Notes under the pieces: model-generated
The model's database searches: none
What the model saw: only the letters and a program-made list of their open reading frames with translations
Told to the model about the DNA's origin: nothing
Part shown: piece by piece, positions 21,309-30,273 of the stretch
Position numbering within the stretch: the stretch's first letter is position 1
Layout of the letters: each line of letters begins with the position of its first letter
Translations under genes and position numbers: made by a program
Source: Pseudomonas helmanticensis
GTDB taxonomy: Bacteria > Pseudomonadota > Gammaproteobacteria > Pseudomonadales > Pseudomonadaceae
Direction: 5' to 3'
Assembly: GCF_900182985.1 (NCBI RefSeq)
Contig: NZ_FXUY01000001.1
Coordinates: forward strand, 1,798,001 to 1,862,000
DNA length: 64,000 nucleotides

Positions 21309-22118
21309 TCAGAGGTCGAGCAGCCAACTGTGCTGAGGATCGTTATGGAACTGCCAGACCCGCTTCGGCCCGGCCATCACGTTCAGGTAATAGGACTCGT
21401 AGCCGTACGGCACGCTGACCGGGTGATAACCCTTAGGCACCACGACCAGATCGCTGTTTTCCACGGCCATGGCCTGATCGATGCTGCGGTCGTCGGTGTA
21501 CACGCGCTGGAACACAAAGCCCTGTGGCGGGTTGATCTGGTGGTAATAGGTTTCTTCGAGAAAGCTCTGGTGTGGCAGGTCATCGGTGTCGTGCTTGTGC
21601 GGCGGGTAGCTCGACGAATGCCCGGACGGCGTGCGCACCTCCACCACCAACAGCGAATGCGCAGGCTCGGTGTCCGGGAGGATGTCGCAGACGTAACGGG
21701 TGTTTGCGCCTTTACCACGCACACTGCGCTTCATGCTGTCGGGCCTGATCAGCCGTGGGCCGAAAGCGTGGTCGGGCGAGCCGGGCGCGGCACACACGGC
21801 GATTTGCACGTCGCTGAGCGCGGTCACCTGGGCCTGACTGCCCGGCGGCAAATAGGCGGCGAACGGCGACTTGTCTTCAAACACCGATTGCCGATCGCCA
21901 AGGTTGTCCCAGTCGAACGCGCCCTGCCCCGGTGCTTCGCCTTTGAGGCTGATGCGCCCGCTGAGCAGCACCAGGCACAACTCCTTATCGCCGGCAGCCA
22001 CCGGCAAGGTTTCGCCGAGACTCAAGCGATACGCGGCGAACCCGACGTATTCCAACTCACCCTTGGCCAACTCGACCATGCTTCGGCCACTGGCGTTGCT
22101 CTTGACCAAAAGGCTCAT
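21309..22118 (-). CDS. iolB: 5-deoxy-glucuronate isomerase
   Basis: 269 residues; the ATG at 22118 overlaps the iolE stop as TGATG with AGAGGA upstream, so the two are coupled. Double cupin fold with metal ligands in SSYPPHKHDTDDLP and LEETYYHQ, plus VVVPKGYHPVSVPYGYESYYLNVMAG, characteristic of IolB. Isomerises 5-deoxy-D-glucuronate to 5-dehydro-2-deoxy-D-gluconate, the IolC substrate. Confidence 0.92.
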   Translation of the reverse strand: MSLLVKSNASGRSMVELAKGELEYVGFAAYRLSLGETLPVAAGDKELCLVLLSGRISLKGEAPGQGAFDWDNLGDRQSVFEDKSPFAAYLPPGSQAQVTALSDVQIAVCAAPGSPDHAFGPRLIRPDSMKRSVRGKGANTRYVCDILPDTEPAHSLLVVEVRTPSGHSSSYPPHKHDTDDLPHQSFLEETYYHQINPPQGFVFQRVYTDDRSIDQAMAVENSDLVVVPKGYHPVSVPYGYESYYLNVMAGPKRVWQFHNDPQHSWLLDL

Positions 22119-23008
22119 CAGCGGGTCCTCTCGTCGAGCAGCGCACGCAAGGTGTCGAAGCCTTTTTTCGCGTAGACATAACTCGGCGCCACGGCTGGAT
22201 CCTGCTCGGCCTCGACCACCAGCCAACCGTGGTAATCGGCGGTCAGCAGCACATCGAGCAACGCGCCGAAATCGATATCGCCATCGCCCGGCACGGTGAA
22301 CGTGCCGTTGATGATGCAGTCGGGGAAACTCCAGAGGTTATTGCGCGCCAGTTGCACCACCGGTTTGCGCACGTCCTTGAAATGCACGTGGCAGATGCGT
22401 TCGATGTGTTTGCGCAGCACCTGCAACGGCTCGCCGCCGCCCATGTAGCAGTGACCCGAATCGAACAGCAGGCCGACTTCGCTGCCGGTCAGCGCCATCA
22501 ACTTGTCGATGTCCGACGGCGATTCCACATAGGCGCCCATGTGGTGGTGATAGGCCAGACGCACACCCTGCGACAGGGTGAAACGCGCCAGCTCGGTGAG
22601 CTTGTCGGCGTATGCCTGCCAGGCTTGTTCGGTGTGGAAACGCGGGCGTTCGACCAAAGCAATACGCTGGCCTTGAATCGAGTCAGCGACCTCACCGTAA
22701 ACCAGCACTTTGGCGCCATTCTTCGCCAGCAGCTCGACGTGGCTGCCGATGGCGTCGATTTCTTCGGCCACCGAACGGCGCGCCAGACGGCTGGAATACC
22801 AGCCGGAAACCAGCGCCAGATCGTAAGGCCGCAGCACGTCAGCGACGCCTTTGGCATCCTTGGGAAACTTGCCGTTGAGCTCAAAACCTTCGTAGCCGAT
22901 CTCCTTGCCTTCGCTCAGCGCCGTGCTCAGCGGCGTCTCGCCACCGAGGGACGGCAAGTCATCGTTGCTCCAGGAGATCGGGTTGATGCCAATTCGGATA
23001 GCGGGCAT
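22118..23008 (-). CDS. iolE: myo-inosose-2 dehydratase
   Basis: 296 residues from the ATG at 23008 (AAGGT upstream); the upstream in-frame extension runs into a repeat. TIM barrel with GINPISWSNDDLPSLGG at the start, GYEGFELNGKFP, YHHHMGAYVE, LLFDSGHCYMGG and VVEAEQDPA, which supply metal and substrate ligands. Dehydrates scyllo-inosose to the trihydroxy dione used by IolD. Its stop overlaps the start of iolB. Confidence 0.92.
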   Translation of the reverse strand: MPAIRIGINPISWSNDDLPSLGGETPLSTALSEGKEIGYEGFELNGKFPKDAKGVADVLRPYDLALVSGWYSSRLARRSVAEEIDAIGSHVELLAKNGAKVLVYGEVADSIQGQRIALVERPRFHTEQAWQAYADKLTELARFTLSQGVRLAYHHHMGAYVESPSDIDKLMALTGSEVGLLFDSGHCYMGGGEPLQVLRKHIERICHVHFKDVRKPVVQLARNNLWSFPDCIINGTFTVPGDGDIDFGALLDVLLTADYHGWLVVEAEQDPAVAPSYVYAKKGFDTLRALLDERTR

Positions 23009-23053
23009 GGCTGCACCTTTTATTGTTTTGAAAATCTTCAAACCAACGCAGAT

Positions 23054-23152
23054 CCCCTGTGGGAGCGGGCTTGCTCGCGAAGGCGGTGTGTCAGGCGACA
23101 ACAAAGTTGAATGTGCCGACCTCTTCGCGAGCAAGCCCGCTCCCACATGGGG
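23054..23152. repeat. REP-type inverted repeat
   Basis: CCCCTGTGGGAGCGGGCTTG...(23054) pairs with its complement ending ...CACATGGGG (23152), with about 45 bases between arms. It fills the iolE-iolC gap. Confidence 0.85.
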
Positions 23153-23167
23153 TTATGCGGTATTTTT

Positions 23168-25105
23168 TCAGGATCGCGATGAGCGCCACGCCTCGATCAA
23201 TTCGACAAACGTGCCCTGCACCTGCCTGATCAGCGTTTCATCGTCGATCTCGCCGGCCATCCACGCCCGGCTCGGCGCCTGGAAAATCGTCCGGCCCACG
23301 GCAAACCCTCGGCAAGTCCGGCTCTGACTCGCCTGCTGAAACCCTGCGGCCAATTCCGCCGCCGGCGCATTCAGCCCCAGCAGCACCACGCCACGGCAGT
23401 ACGGATCGCGCTCTTGAATCAACTCATCGAGCTGTTGCCATTCCTCGGCACTTTGCGCCTCGATCTTCCACCACGCCGGATAAATGCCCAGGTTGTAGAG
23501 GCGTTTCAGCGAGCGATAAAGTACGTCCGGGTGCGCCGCCGGCAGATCCTTTGGTGGAATAATTTCCAGCAGCAGTTCATGCCCACTGACCAGCGACGCC
23601 TGATACAAACCCTTGATCTGCGCTTCCTGCTCCAGGCGCAGCAGAGGTTCATCATCCGGGTGAAACTGCACCAGACACTTGATGATCTGCTCCTGTGGCC
23701 AGGCAATCAGATTGCTGCCCACCGAGCGCCCGTGCTCGAACGCCAGCGGCCGCGAACCCTGCACCTCCACCGGGCGCGCCACCCACCAGCCACGCCCGGT
23801 AGCAGCGTTCAGCGAGTCCTGACCAAAACGCTGATCGGCCAGCAGCCCGACGTCGGCCTCAATGCCCTGCTCACGCAAATCGGCTTCGACGCGCTCCACG
23901 GCCTGGATGAAAAGTTGTTTGAGTTGGCAGATCGCGTCGAGATCGCGTCCGCCCTTGTGCGCCAGTTCCACCAGTTGCCCGCGATGATCGAAGGCAAAGA
24001 TGAACAGCTGCTTCCACTGTTTGCGCGGCACGCTGACTTGATGCAGTCGCTGCAGGGTGACGTCCTGATCCGGCCGGGTGATCGGAACCGGGCTGTCGAA
24101 CAGATAATCGAGTTCGGCACGGGTCGGCATCGCCGGTGCACAAGCATGCCGCGACACCACCAGACCGCCGCAGGCATTGGAGAGCTGGCAGCAACGCTCG
24201 TCGCTCGCATCCTCCAGCCAACCGGCGAGGAAGCCCGACATGAACGCATCGCCAGCGCCCAACACGTTGAGCACTTCAACGCGCACGCCGGGGTAAATCG
24301 CGCCGTCTTCAAGACGCACCGGAATCACCCCGTGAATCACCGTGCAGCCCTTCGGGCCGAGCTTGACCACCAATGTCGCCGCACTGACCCGCCGCACATT
24401 GCGCAACGCGGTGAGCAAATCCTCCGAGCCACCGGCAATCAGAAACTCCTCTTCGGTACCGACGATCAGGTCAAAACGCGGGAGGATTTTCTGCACATGC
24501 TGGCTGACGTTCTGATCGGCGACAAAACGGGTTTCGCCGTCCGCCTTACCGGCCAGGCCCCACAACACCGGGCGATAGTCGATGTCGAGGATGCGTTTGA
24601 CGTTGTGCTTCTCGGCGTAATCCAGGGCCTGGATGCTCGCCTTGTAGACACCGTCGGTGGAGAAATGCGTGCCGGTGATCAGCAAGGCTTTGCTGGAGGC
24701 GATAAAGGCTTCGCTGATGTCTTCGGCGCGCAGCGCCATGTCGGCGCAGTTCTCGCGGTAGAACACCAACGGAAAGGTTTCGCGGTCCTTGAGACCGAGC
24801 AGGACCATGGCGGTCAGACGTTCCGGATCGACCTTGATACCGCTGACGTCGCAACCTTCACGGGCCAGCGATTCAAGCAGAAAACGGCCCATGTGGTCGT
24901 CGCCGACCCGGCTCAACATCGCCGACTTGAGGCCCAGCCGCGCGGTGCCGAAGGCGATATTGGCGGAGGAGCCGCCGAGGTATTTGGCGAAGCTGGACAC
25001 GTCCTCCAGCCGCGCGCCGACTTGCTGCGCATAGAGGTCGACGCCAAGGCGCCCCAGGCAAATCAGATCCAATTGACGCCCACTGGCAAAACGAGTCTGG
25101 CCCAT
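23168..25105 (-). CDS. iolC: fused 5-dehydro-2-deoxygluconokinase / 6-phosphate aldolase
   Basis: 645 residues, two enzymes in one chain. Residues ~1-325 are a PfkB kinase (DLICLGRLGVDLYAQQVGA, GGSSANIAFG, and LNVLGAGDAFMSGFL with the catalytic Asp). Residues ~330-640 are a DUF2090 domain (LFIFAFDHRGQLVELA, GLLADQRFGQDSL, RGVVLLGLNAPAAELA), which takes the place of IolJ. It phosphorylates 5-dehydro-2-deoxygluconate and would cleave the product to dihydroxyacetone phosphate and malonate semialdehyde. First gene of the catabolic operon, divergent from iolR. Confidence 0.9.
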   Translation of the reverse strand: MGQTRFASGRQLDLICLGRLGVDLYAQQVGARLEDVSSFAKYLGGSSANIAFGTARLGLKSAMLSRVGDDHMGRFLLESLAREGCDVSGIKVDPERLTAMVLLGLKDRETFPLVFYRENCADMALRAEDISEAFIASSKALLITGTHFSTDGVYKASIQALDYAEKHNVKRILDIDYRPVLWGLAGKADGETRFVADQNVSQHVQKILPRFDLIVGTEEEFLIAGGSEDLLTALRNVRRVSAATLVVKLGPKGCTVIHGVIPVRLEDGAIYPGVRVEVLNVLGAGDAFMSGFLAGWLEDASDERCCQLSNACGGLVVSRHACAPAMPTRAELDYLFDSPVPITRPDQDVTLQRLHQVSVPRKQWKQLFIFAFDHRGQLVELAHKGGRDLDAICQLKQLFIQAVERVEADLREQGIEADVGLLADQRFGQDSLNAATGRGWWVARPVEVQGSRPLAFEHGRSVGSNLIAWPQEQIIKCLVQFHPDDEPLLRLEQEAQIKGLYQASLVSGHELLLEIIPPKDLPAAHPDVLYRSLKRLYNLGIYPAWWKIEAQSAEEWQQLDELIQERDPYCRGVVLLGLNAPAAELAAGFQQASQSRTCRGFAVGRTIFQAPSRAWMAGEIDDETLIRQVQGTFVELIEAWRSSRS

Positions 25106-25415
25106 GCTGGCTCCTGTTATTTTTATCAGCCTGCGTTCGGGACGGTGGCCGTGCCGAACACTCTTGGTGGATGCAGACTAAAACGACTGGAACCGAACAA
25201 TCAATAAATATTCCAAATAATTTTTACGTGGAATATTTTTTCCAATAAACTTTTGTACGACCGTCCTAGCCGCAGTGCATCGATTCAGCAGCGTGAGCGC
25301 CGATTGCATGCCGGAGATTTTATTCCGGCCTACCCTGTAGACTGCGCACAGCCCACCTATTGTCAGGGGCTGACCGATTCGTCAGCCCTATAAGAACAAG
25401 CCAGAAGGATTCTTT
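25106..25415. promoter_or_regulatory. iolC / iolR divergent control region
   Basis: The 310-base gap between divergent iolC and iolR holds an AT-rich block (25195-25256). It contains GGAA-TATTTT-TTCC (25230-25243), an exact match to the GGAA-N6-TTCC motif reported for rhizobial RpiR-type IolR, and GGAG-ATTTTA-TTCC (25313-25326), one base off. A TTCC half-site lies at 25211-25214, giving an inverted TATTCC/GGAATA pair. A hairpin GGGCTGAC/GTCAGCCC (25367-25388) lies in the iolR leader. Confidence 0.6.
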
Positions 25416-26336
25416 ATGTCCCGCACCGATCAGCCGGCTACCGACGAGCCAACGTCCGAGCGCGACCTCGCCAGCCCCCCGATCAATGCCGAGCGCCTGC
25501 TGCAACTGATCACCGAAGAATATGAAGCCCTGCCGCGCCAGCTCAAACGCATCGCCAGTTACATGAGCCAGCAGAGCGACCGGATCATGGTCGATCGCAT
25601 CAGCGACATCGCCCGCGAGTGCGAAGTGCACCCGTCGGCCATCGTGCGTTTCTCGCAGCGCTTCGGCTTCAGCGGTTTCAGCGAAATGCAGGCCTTGTTC
25701 CGCGAGGCCTACACGCACAAAGCCACGCCGGTGCAGAACTACCAGCAACGCATCCGCAGCATGATCGCCAACAAGTCGCAGAAGGCCAGCGGCGGCGACC
25801 TCGCCCGTGAATGCATCGACGCCACCCTCTCCGGCATCGAACGTCTCGGCCAGGAACTCGACGACGCCGCGTTCGAAAAAGCCGTCGACCTCGTCGTCAA
25901 CGCCGACAACATTTACGTGGTTGGCGTGCGCCGCTCCTTCGCGGTCGCCGACTACCTGGTCTACAACCTGCAACACACCAACAAGCGCATCCACCTGGTC
26001 TCCGGTCTCGGCGGCAGCTACCGCGAACAGATGCGCAGCGTGCGCGCCAACGATCTGGTCATCGCAATCAGCTTCACCCCGTACGCCAAGGAAACCCAAC
26101 ACTGCCTGCGCATCGCCCAGCACCATCAGGCGAAAACCCTGATCCTCACCGACAGCAACCTCTCGCCGCTGGCCAAACGCGCGAACACCGTGTTGCTGGT
26201 CAACGAAGGCAGCTCCTTCGCCTTCCGCTCGCTGAGCGCGACGTTGTGCCTGTGCCAGGCGCTGTTCATCGCCGTCGCCTATCGCCTGGAACTCAAGGTC
26301 GACGAAATTCACGAACAGGTCGGCTTCGACGACTGA
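25416..26336 (+). CDS. iolR: MurR/RpiR family transcriptional regulator of inositol genes
   Basis: 306 residues, AAGGAT before the ATG. N-terminal RpiR helix-turn-helix (residues ~30-105: LLQLITEEYEALPRQLKRIA, VDRISDIARECEVHPSAIVRF) and a C-terminal SIS domain (~150-290: NIYVVGVRRSFAVADYLVYN, ILTDSNLSPLAKRA) that would bind a phosphorylated intermediate. Divergent from iolC with a shared control region, the usual place of an iol repressor. The inducer in related systems is the IolC product. Confidence 0.85.
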   Translation: MSRTDQPATDEPTSERDLASPPINAERLLQLITEEYEALPRQLKRIASYMSQQSDRIMVDRISDIARECEVHPSAIVRFSQRFGFSGFSEMQALFREAYTHKATPVQNYQQRIRSMIANKSQKASGGDLARECIDATLSGIERLGQELDDAAFEKAVDLVVNADNIYVVGVRRSFAVADYLVYNLQHTNKRIHLVSGLGGSYREQMRSVRANDLVIAISFTPYAKETQHCLRIAQHHQAKTLILTDSNLSPLAKRANTVLLVNEGSSFAFRSLSATLCLCQALFIAVAYRLELKVDEIHEQVGFDD

Positions 26337-26397
26337 CAATTCCTTCAAGCTCGGCTAGGTTATGCCTTCCCACCGGTTCGACTTGAAGGAACGCGTC

Positions 26398-27003
26398 ATG
26401 AAACTGATCGGCATGCTCGACTCTCCTTACGTGCGGCGCGTGGCGATCTCCGCCAAACGCTTAGGCATCGACCTCGAACACGAGGCGGTCTCGGTGTTCC
26501 GCCACTTCGAGCAATTCCAGCAGATCAACCCGGTGGTCAAAGCGCCGACGCTGATTCTCGATGACGGCGTGGTGCTGATGGACTCCACGCTGATCCTCGA
26601 CTACCTCGAATCTGCTACAGGCAAAAGCTTGCTGCCGACCGACTTGAGCCAACGCGCCCGCGCCCTGCGCCTGATCGGCCTGAGCCTCGCCGCCTGCGAA
26701 AAAGCCGTGCAGCTCTACTACGAACGCAACCTGCGCCCGGCCGACATCCAATACCAGCCGTGGATCGAACGCGTCGAAAGCCAACTCGCCGCCGCGTTCA
26801 CCGCGCTGGAAACAGAACTCGACACCCACCACTTGCCCACCGACGGCACCCTCGCCCAGGACGGCATCAGCCTTGCTGTCGCCTGGAGCTTCACCGGCCT
26901 CGTCGTGCCCGACCAGATCGACAACGACCGCTACCCGCGCATCGCCCAATACACTGCATACGCGGAAAGCCTCGAAGCCTTCATCAGCACACCGATGACC
27001 TGA
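26398..27003 (+). CDS. glutathione S-transferase family protein
   Basis: 201 residues from the ATG at 26398 with AAGGA upstream. Thioredoxin-like N-terminal domain (MKLIGMLDSPYVRRVAISAK, Ser9 near the usual catalytic place; APTLILDDGVVLMDSTLILDYLE holds the cis-proline and Glu-Ser glutathione-binding pair) and an all-helical C-terminal domain. Likely a cytosolic detoxification or thiol-transfer enzyme. Two bases before the next ATG, so co-transcribed with the AlkD-like gene. Confidence 0.85.
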   Translation: MKLIGMLDSPYVRRVAISAKRLGIDLEHEAVSVFRHFEQFQQINPVVKAPTLILDDGVVLMDSTLILDYLESATGKSLLPTDLSQRARALRLIGLSLAACEKAVQLYYERNLRPADIQYQPWIERVESQLAAAFTALETELDTHHLPTDGTLAQDGISLAVAWSFTGLVVPDQIDNDRYPRIAQYTAYAESLEAFISTPMT

Positions 27004-27005
27004 CC

Positions 27006-28112
27006 ATGAGCGCCACCGAAACTGCCGCTCCCGCCCTCAAGGAAATCTTCAACGCCGAACGCTTGCGGCATATCGCCGACGAAATGAGCGCGGTGTATCC
27101 CGCGTTCAAAGCCAAGGCATTTCTCAAGCACGCCAATGAAGGCCTCGCCGAGCTATCGGTGATGCAGCGCATGGCCCGTGTCAGCGAAAGTCTGCACGCC
27201 GTGCTGCCGATGGGGTACGAAGACACCCTCGATGTATTGCGTGAACTCGCGCCAAGGCTGAACAGCGGATTCGTCAGCATGTGCCTGCCGCATTACGTCG
27301 CGAGCTATGGCGGGCATGCGTTTGCTACCTCGATGGATGCGCTGAAGTACTTCACCACGTTCGGCTCATCCGAATTTGCCATCCGCCACTTTCTGCGCAG
27401 TGATCTGGAACGCGCGCTGGAACTGATGCACGACTGGGCTTTGGATGAGAATCACCATGTGCGTCGCTTAGCCAGCGAAGGCAGCCGCCCTCGCCTGCCT
27501 TGGTCGTTTCGACTGGAAGCCGTGCAGGCGGACCCGCGATTGACGGCGGGGATATTGAATCGGTTGAAGGCGGACGAAAGTTTGTACGTGCGCAAGTCGG
27601 TGGCGAATCATTTGAATGATGTGACGAAGGTGCATCCGGAGTGGGTGCTGGACAGGATTGAAGGTTGGTCGTTGGAGAACAAGCACACGGCGTGGATTGC
27701 CAAGCATGCGTTGCGGAGTTTGATCAAGCAGGGGGATTTGCGGGCGCTGACGGTGATTGGCGCGGGGGCGAAGGCTGAGGTTGAGTTGTTGGATGTGCGG
27801 GTTGAGCCGGCGGTGTTGCGGCTGGGGGATGCGATTGTTTTGTCGTTTACGGTGAAGTCGACCGTGGCGCATGAGCAGCGGTTGGTGATTGATTATGCGA
27901 TTGACTATGTGAAGGCGAATGGCGGGGTTTCGCGGAAGGTTTTCAAGTTGAAGGTGATGGATTTGGTGGGGTTTGGGGAGGTGGTTGTGGGGCGGCGGCA
28001 GGTGATTAAGGATTTTACGACGCGCAAGCATTTTGTGGGGTGGCATGGGGTGCGGGTGATGGTTAATGGGGTGGTGTTGGGTAGCGCTGCGTTTGACATT
28101 GTTTCTGGATGA
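27006..28112 (+). CDS. HEAT-repeat DNA alkylation repair-like protein
   Basis: 368 residues starting at the ATG just after the GST stop. Residues ~25-240 are helical HEAT-like repeats (ALELMHDWALDENHHVRRLASEGSRPRLPW, LYVRKSVANHLNDVTKVHPEWVLD, HTAWIAKHALRSLIKQGD) typical of AlkD-related proteins; the last ~110 residues form a beta-rich domain (LRLGDAIVLSFTVKST). AlkD itself excises bulky N-alkylated bases; whether this relative is a glycosylase is unknown. Codon third positions change from C-rich to G/T-rich about halfway through. Confidence 0.75.
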   Translation: MSATETAAPALKEIFNAERLRHIADEMSAVYPAFKAKAFLKHANEGLAELSVMQRMARVSESLHAVLPMGYEDTLDVLRELAPRLNSGFVSMCLPHYVASYGGHAFATSMDALKYFTTFGSSEFAIRHFLRSDLERALELMHDWALDENHHVRRLASEGSRPRLPWSFRLEAVQADPRLTAGILNRLKADESLYVRKSVANHLNDVTKVHPEWVLDRIEGWSLENKHTAWIAKHALRSLIKQGDLRALTVIGAGAKAEVELLDVRVEPAVLRLGDAIVLSFTVKSTVAHEQRLVIDYAIDYVKANGGVSRKVFKLKVMDLVGFGEVVVGRRQVIKDFTTRKHFVGWHGVRVMVNGVVLGSAAFDIVSG

Positions 28113-28250
28113 GGCCGTGTGTGGATTCGTTGATTTGGCAATACTCGGAGTGATAGGGAGTTGCGCATAGGGCAGCTTTCGGCCAGAAGCAGACGTTCAA
28201 CTCGCCCTGTTTTTGGCCCATTGAAAATGTACAACTGGTGGTCTCAGAGC

Positions 28251-28709
28251 TTACTCCGTGGCGTCGAAAGATTCGTGATACAGCACTGTGCCTACCAGTA
28301 AATCACTACTGAAGGAAAGCGCCTGGAAATACTCTTGAGGAACCCCGGGCAACTCCAATCCAGCATTGGCTTTGAAACAAAAGCGACTATAGTAATCACG
28401 ATCACCCAGCACTACGCAGCCAGTTGCGCCCAGGTCTTGCAACTGCGCCAGAGAGGCTTTCATCAGGGCTGAACCGATACCTTGGCCTTGCCGGTTTCGT
28501 CACACGGATATTGGCCCGAGCCCGTACCAGCCTGTCGCATCCGAAGACACAGTGACCGGTGAAATAGTTAATTGCCCGGCGCGACGCAGCGCATCGACAA
28601 TCAAGTGTTCTGTGTGGCTGGAATGTTCTTCGTGCTCAAACGCCGTGAGGGTCAGCGCGGCAATGCGCTGGATGTCTTCAGATTGTTCGTTGCGGATTGT
28701 CAGATTCAT
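28251..28709 (-). pseudogene. GNAT acetyltransferase (YhbS-like), broken
   Basis: A YhbS-type N-acetyltransferase read as two pieces. From the ATG at 28709: MNLTIRNEQSEDIQRIAALT ... WYGLGPISV, then an in-frame TGA, after which the same frame continues RNRQGQGIGSALMKASLAQL ... CVVLGDRDYYSRFCF to the true end. The acetyl-CoA loop (QGQGIGSA) is intact but lies beyond the stop. The N-terminal part also seems to lack about 15-17 residues between LTIS and PVTV, where family members have two beta strands. Inactivated by a nonsense change plus a deletion. Confidence 0.75.
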
Positions 28710-28782
28710 ATTGAGTTTTTCTCTAGTGCCTTGATCGAACAGGCCGGTACAAGTCGTACTTTGAACGACTGTTCTGGTTCGA

Positions 28783-29256
28783 TCAAACCCACTCATGTTC
28801 AGTGAGCCTTTTGAATGCTGACAACGCGTCTTGAAACTGAACCTTCTGGAATAAAGCCCTCTGATTTTTTTCATTCCAGGCAACCGCAGTGATGACGCCG
28901 GAAACGATGTCGACGGCCCTGCCAAAACGCTCCCAAATTACAGTCTCACCACGAATCACTTGCTCAACCACCGCAACAGTGCAGCTCAAGTCCATATCAT
29001 CCGGGCAAATCAATAGCGGTACTATCGTCGAGGAGTCTTCTGCGTTAGGTTCGAGAACTTGCCACGCGTAGCGCGAGTGATCGTCATCGGTCAGCCAGCC
29101 TTGTGCGGGAACCAGTCCATCTGTGTCGTCGTTACCGATGGCGTCGTAAATGACGCCCTTGATCCAGTTTCCAAGTGGAATGGAGTCAATCGTAAACACC
29201 GGATGCGGCGCTCTGGTGTGTTTCGATTGATACATCGCTGCACTGATAACGTTCAT
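28783..29256 (-). CDS. hypothetical protein
   Basis: 157 residues from the ATG at 29256; a longer reading to 29289 has no ribosome site. The acidic protein (SIPLGNWIKGVIYDAIGNDD, STIVPLLICPDDMDLSCTVA, WERFGRAVDIVSGVITAVAW) has no signal peptide or membrane helix. Its size, acidity and lone placement resemble cytoplasmic immunity-type proteins, but no toxin gene is next to it, so no function is assigned. Confidence 0.55.
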   Translation of the reverse strand: MNVISAAMYQSKHTRAPHPVFTIDSIPLGNWIKGVIYDAIGNDDTDGLVPAQGWLTDDDHSRYAWQVLEPNAEDSSTIVPLLICPDDMDLSCTVAVVEQVIRGETVIWERFGRAVDIVSGVITAVAWNEKNQRALFQKVQFQDALSAFKRLTEHEWV

Positions 29257-29526
29257 GCTAGGCTCGGCGTTGAATTGACCATTCCGCATTTTGCATCAGG
29301 TCACTGGGTACGCAAAACCTATCTCACGTTAATCACTCGAAAACACTCTGTAATAACGCGAGTTTGAGAACGACTGCATTGGGTCGATTTCTGTCTAATG
29401 CGATGGGTCGAGACTACCCCGCCGTCCCGCAATTTTTTCTTTAGATGACCACACAAAAATCTGCCTCGCCAGTCGAGACCGCACAAGACACCCTGTCTTG
29501 AAATGTTTTCTGCACAGGGTTTCGAC

Positions 29527-30270
29527 ATGTTGACTGGAAAAGCAGCACTGATCACTGGCGGTTCTTCAGGAATTGGCCTGGCTACGGCTCAGCGGATGGT
29601 CGCGTACGGCGCGAAGATCGCTATCACCGGGCAGAATATGAATCGCTTGATGGAAGCCGCCAGCGGTCTTGGCTCTGGGGTTATTGCTATCCAGGCCGAC
29701 GTCAGCATTCAGGCCGATATGCAACGGGTTCGCCAACAGGTTGAACAGGCGTTCGGCGGTCTGGATATTCTGTTCGCCAACGCAGGGGTCGCTTATGGAA
29801 CGCCTTTGGCAGCAACAGATGACGCCATGATCGACCATCTGCTGGGCGTAAACGTCAAAGGTGTGTACTTCACCGTGCAGGCGCTGGTGCCGGTGATGCC
29901 CAAAGGCAGCAGCATCATCCTCAACACCTCCTGGCTAAACCAGATTGGCGCGCCCGGTAGATCGCTACTCTCCGCGTCCAAAGCCGCTGTGCGGTCATTC
30001 GCTCGCACGTTATCAGCAGAATTGCTGGATCAACAGATTCGAGTCAATGCTGTCAGCCCAGGTTCGGTTATCACACCGCTGCATCGCCAATCAGGTCAAA
30101 CCGAGGAACAGTTTGCTGCTTACGTTTCGAGAACGGGAAGCCAGGTGCCTATAGGGAGAATGGGCCAAGCTGAAGAAATAGCCGAAGCTGTATGTTTTCT
30201 GGCCAGCGACCATTCTCGATACATGCTTGGGGCTGAAATGGTGGTCGACGGCGGGCGCTCGGAGCTATAA
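29527..30270 (+). CDS. SDR-family protein lacking the catalytic tyrosine
   Basis: 247 residues from the ATG at 29527 (AGGG seven bases upstream). Classical short-chain dehydrogenase fold: ITGGSSGIG cofactor motif, FANAG, Asn109, Ser135, and Lys152 in SASKAAV. At position 148, where the catalytic Tyr of Y-x3-K belongs, the codon is CTC (Leu). C-terminal GAEMVVDGG is normal. It may therefore be a non-catalytic or altered SDR. The next gene, a ChrR-like cupin, starts four bases after its stop, forming an operon. Confidence 0.8.
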   Translation: MLTGKAALITGGSSGIGLATAQRMVAYGAKIAITGQNMNRLMEAASGLGSGVIAIQADVSIQADMQRVRQQVEQAFGGLDILFANAGVAYGTPLAATDDAMIDHLLGVNVKGVYFTVQALVPVMPKGSSIILNTSWLNQIGAPGRSLLSASKAAVRSFARTLSAELLDQQIRVNAVSPGSVITPLHRQSGQTEEQFAAYVSRTGSQVPIGRMGQAEEIAEAVCFLASDHSRYMLGAEMVVDGGRSEL

Positions 30271-30273
30271 GCC

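Noticed and set aside
23414..25207. 597-residue plus-strand frame opposite iolC
   Set aside because: A shadow of the iolC coding strand, with no family resemblance and no ribosome site.
28500..28510. TGA in the GNAT gene read as selenocysteine
   Set aside because: No SECIS-like hairpin follows, the family does not use selenocysteine, and a second lesion (deletion) is present, so decay is the simpler reading.
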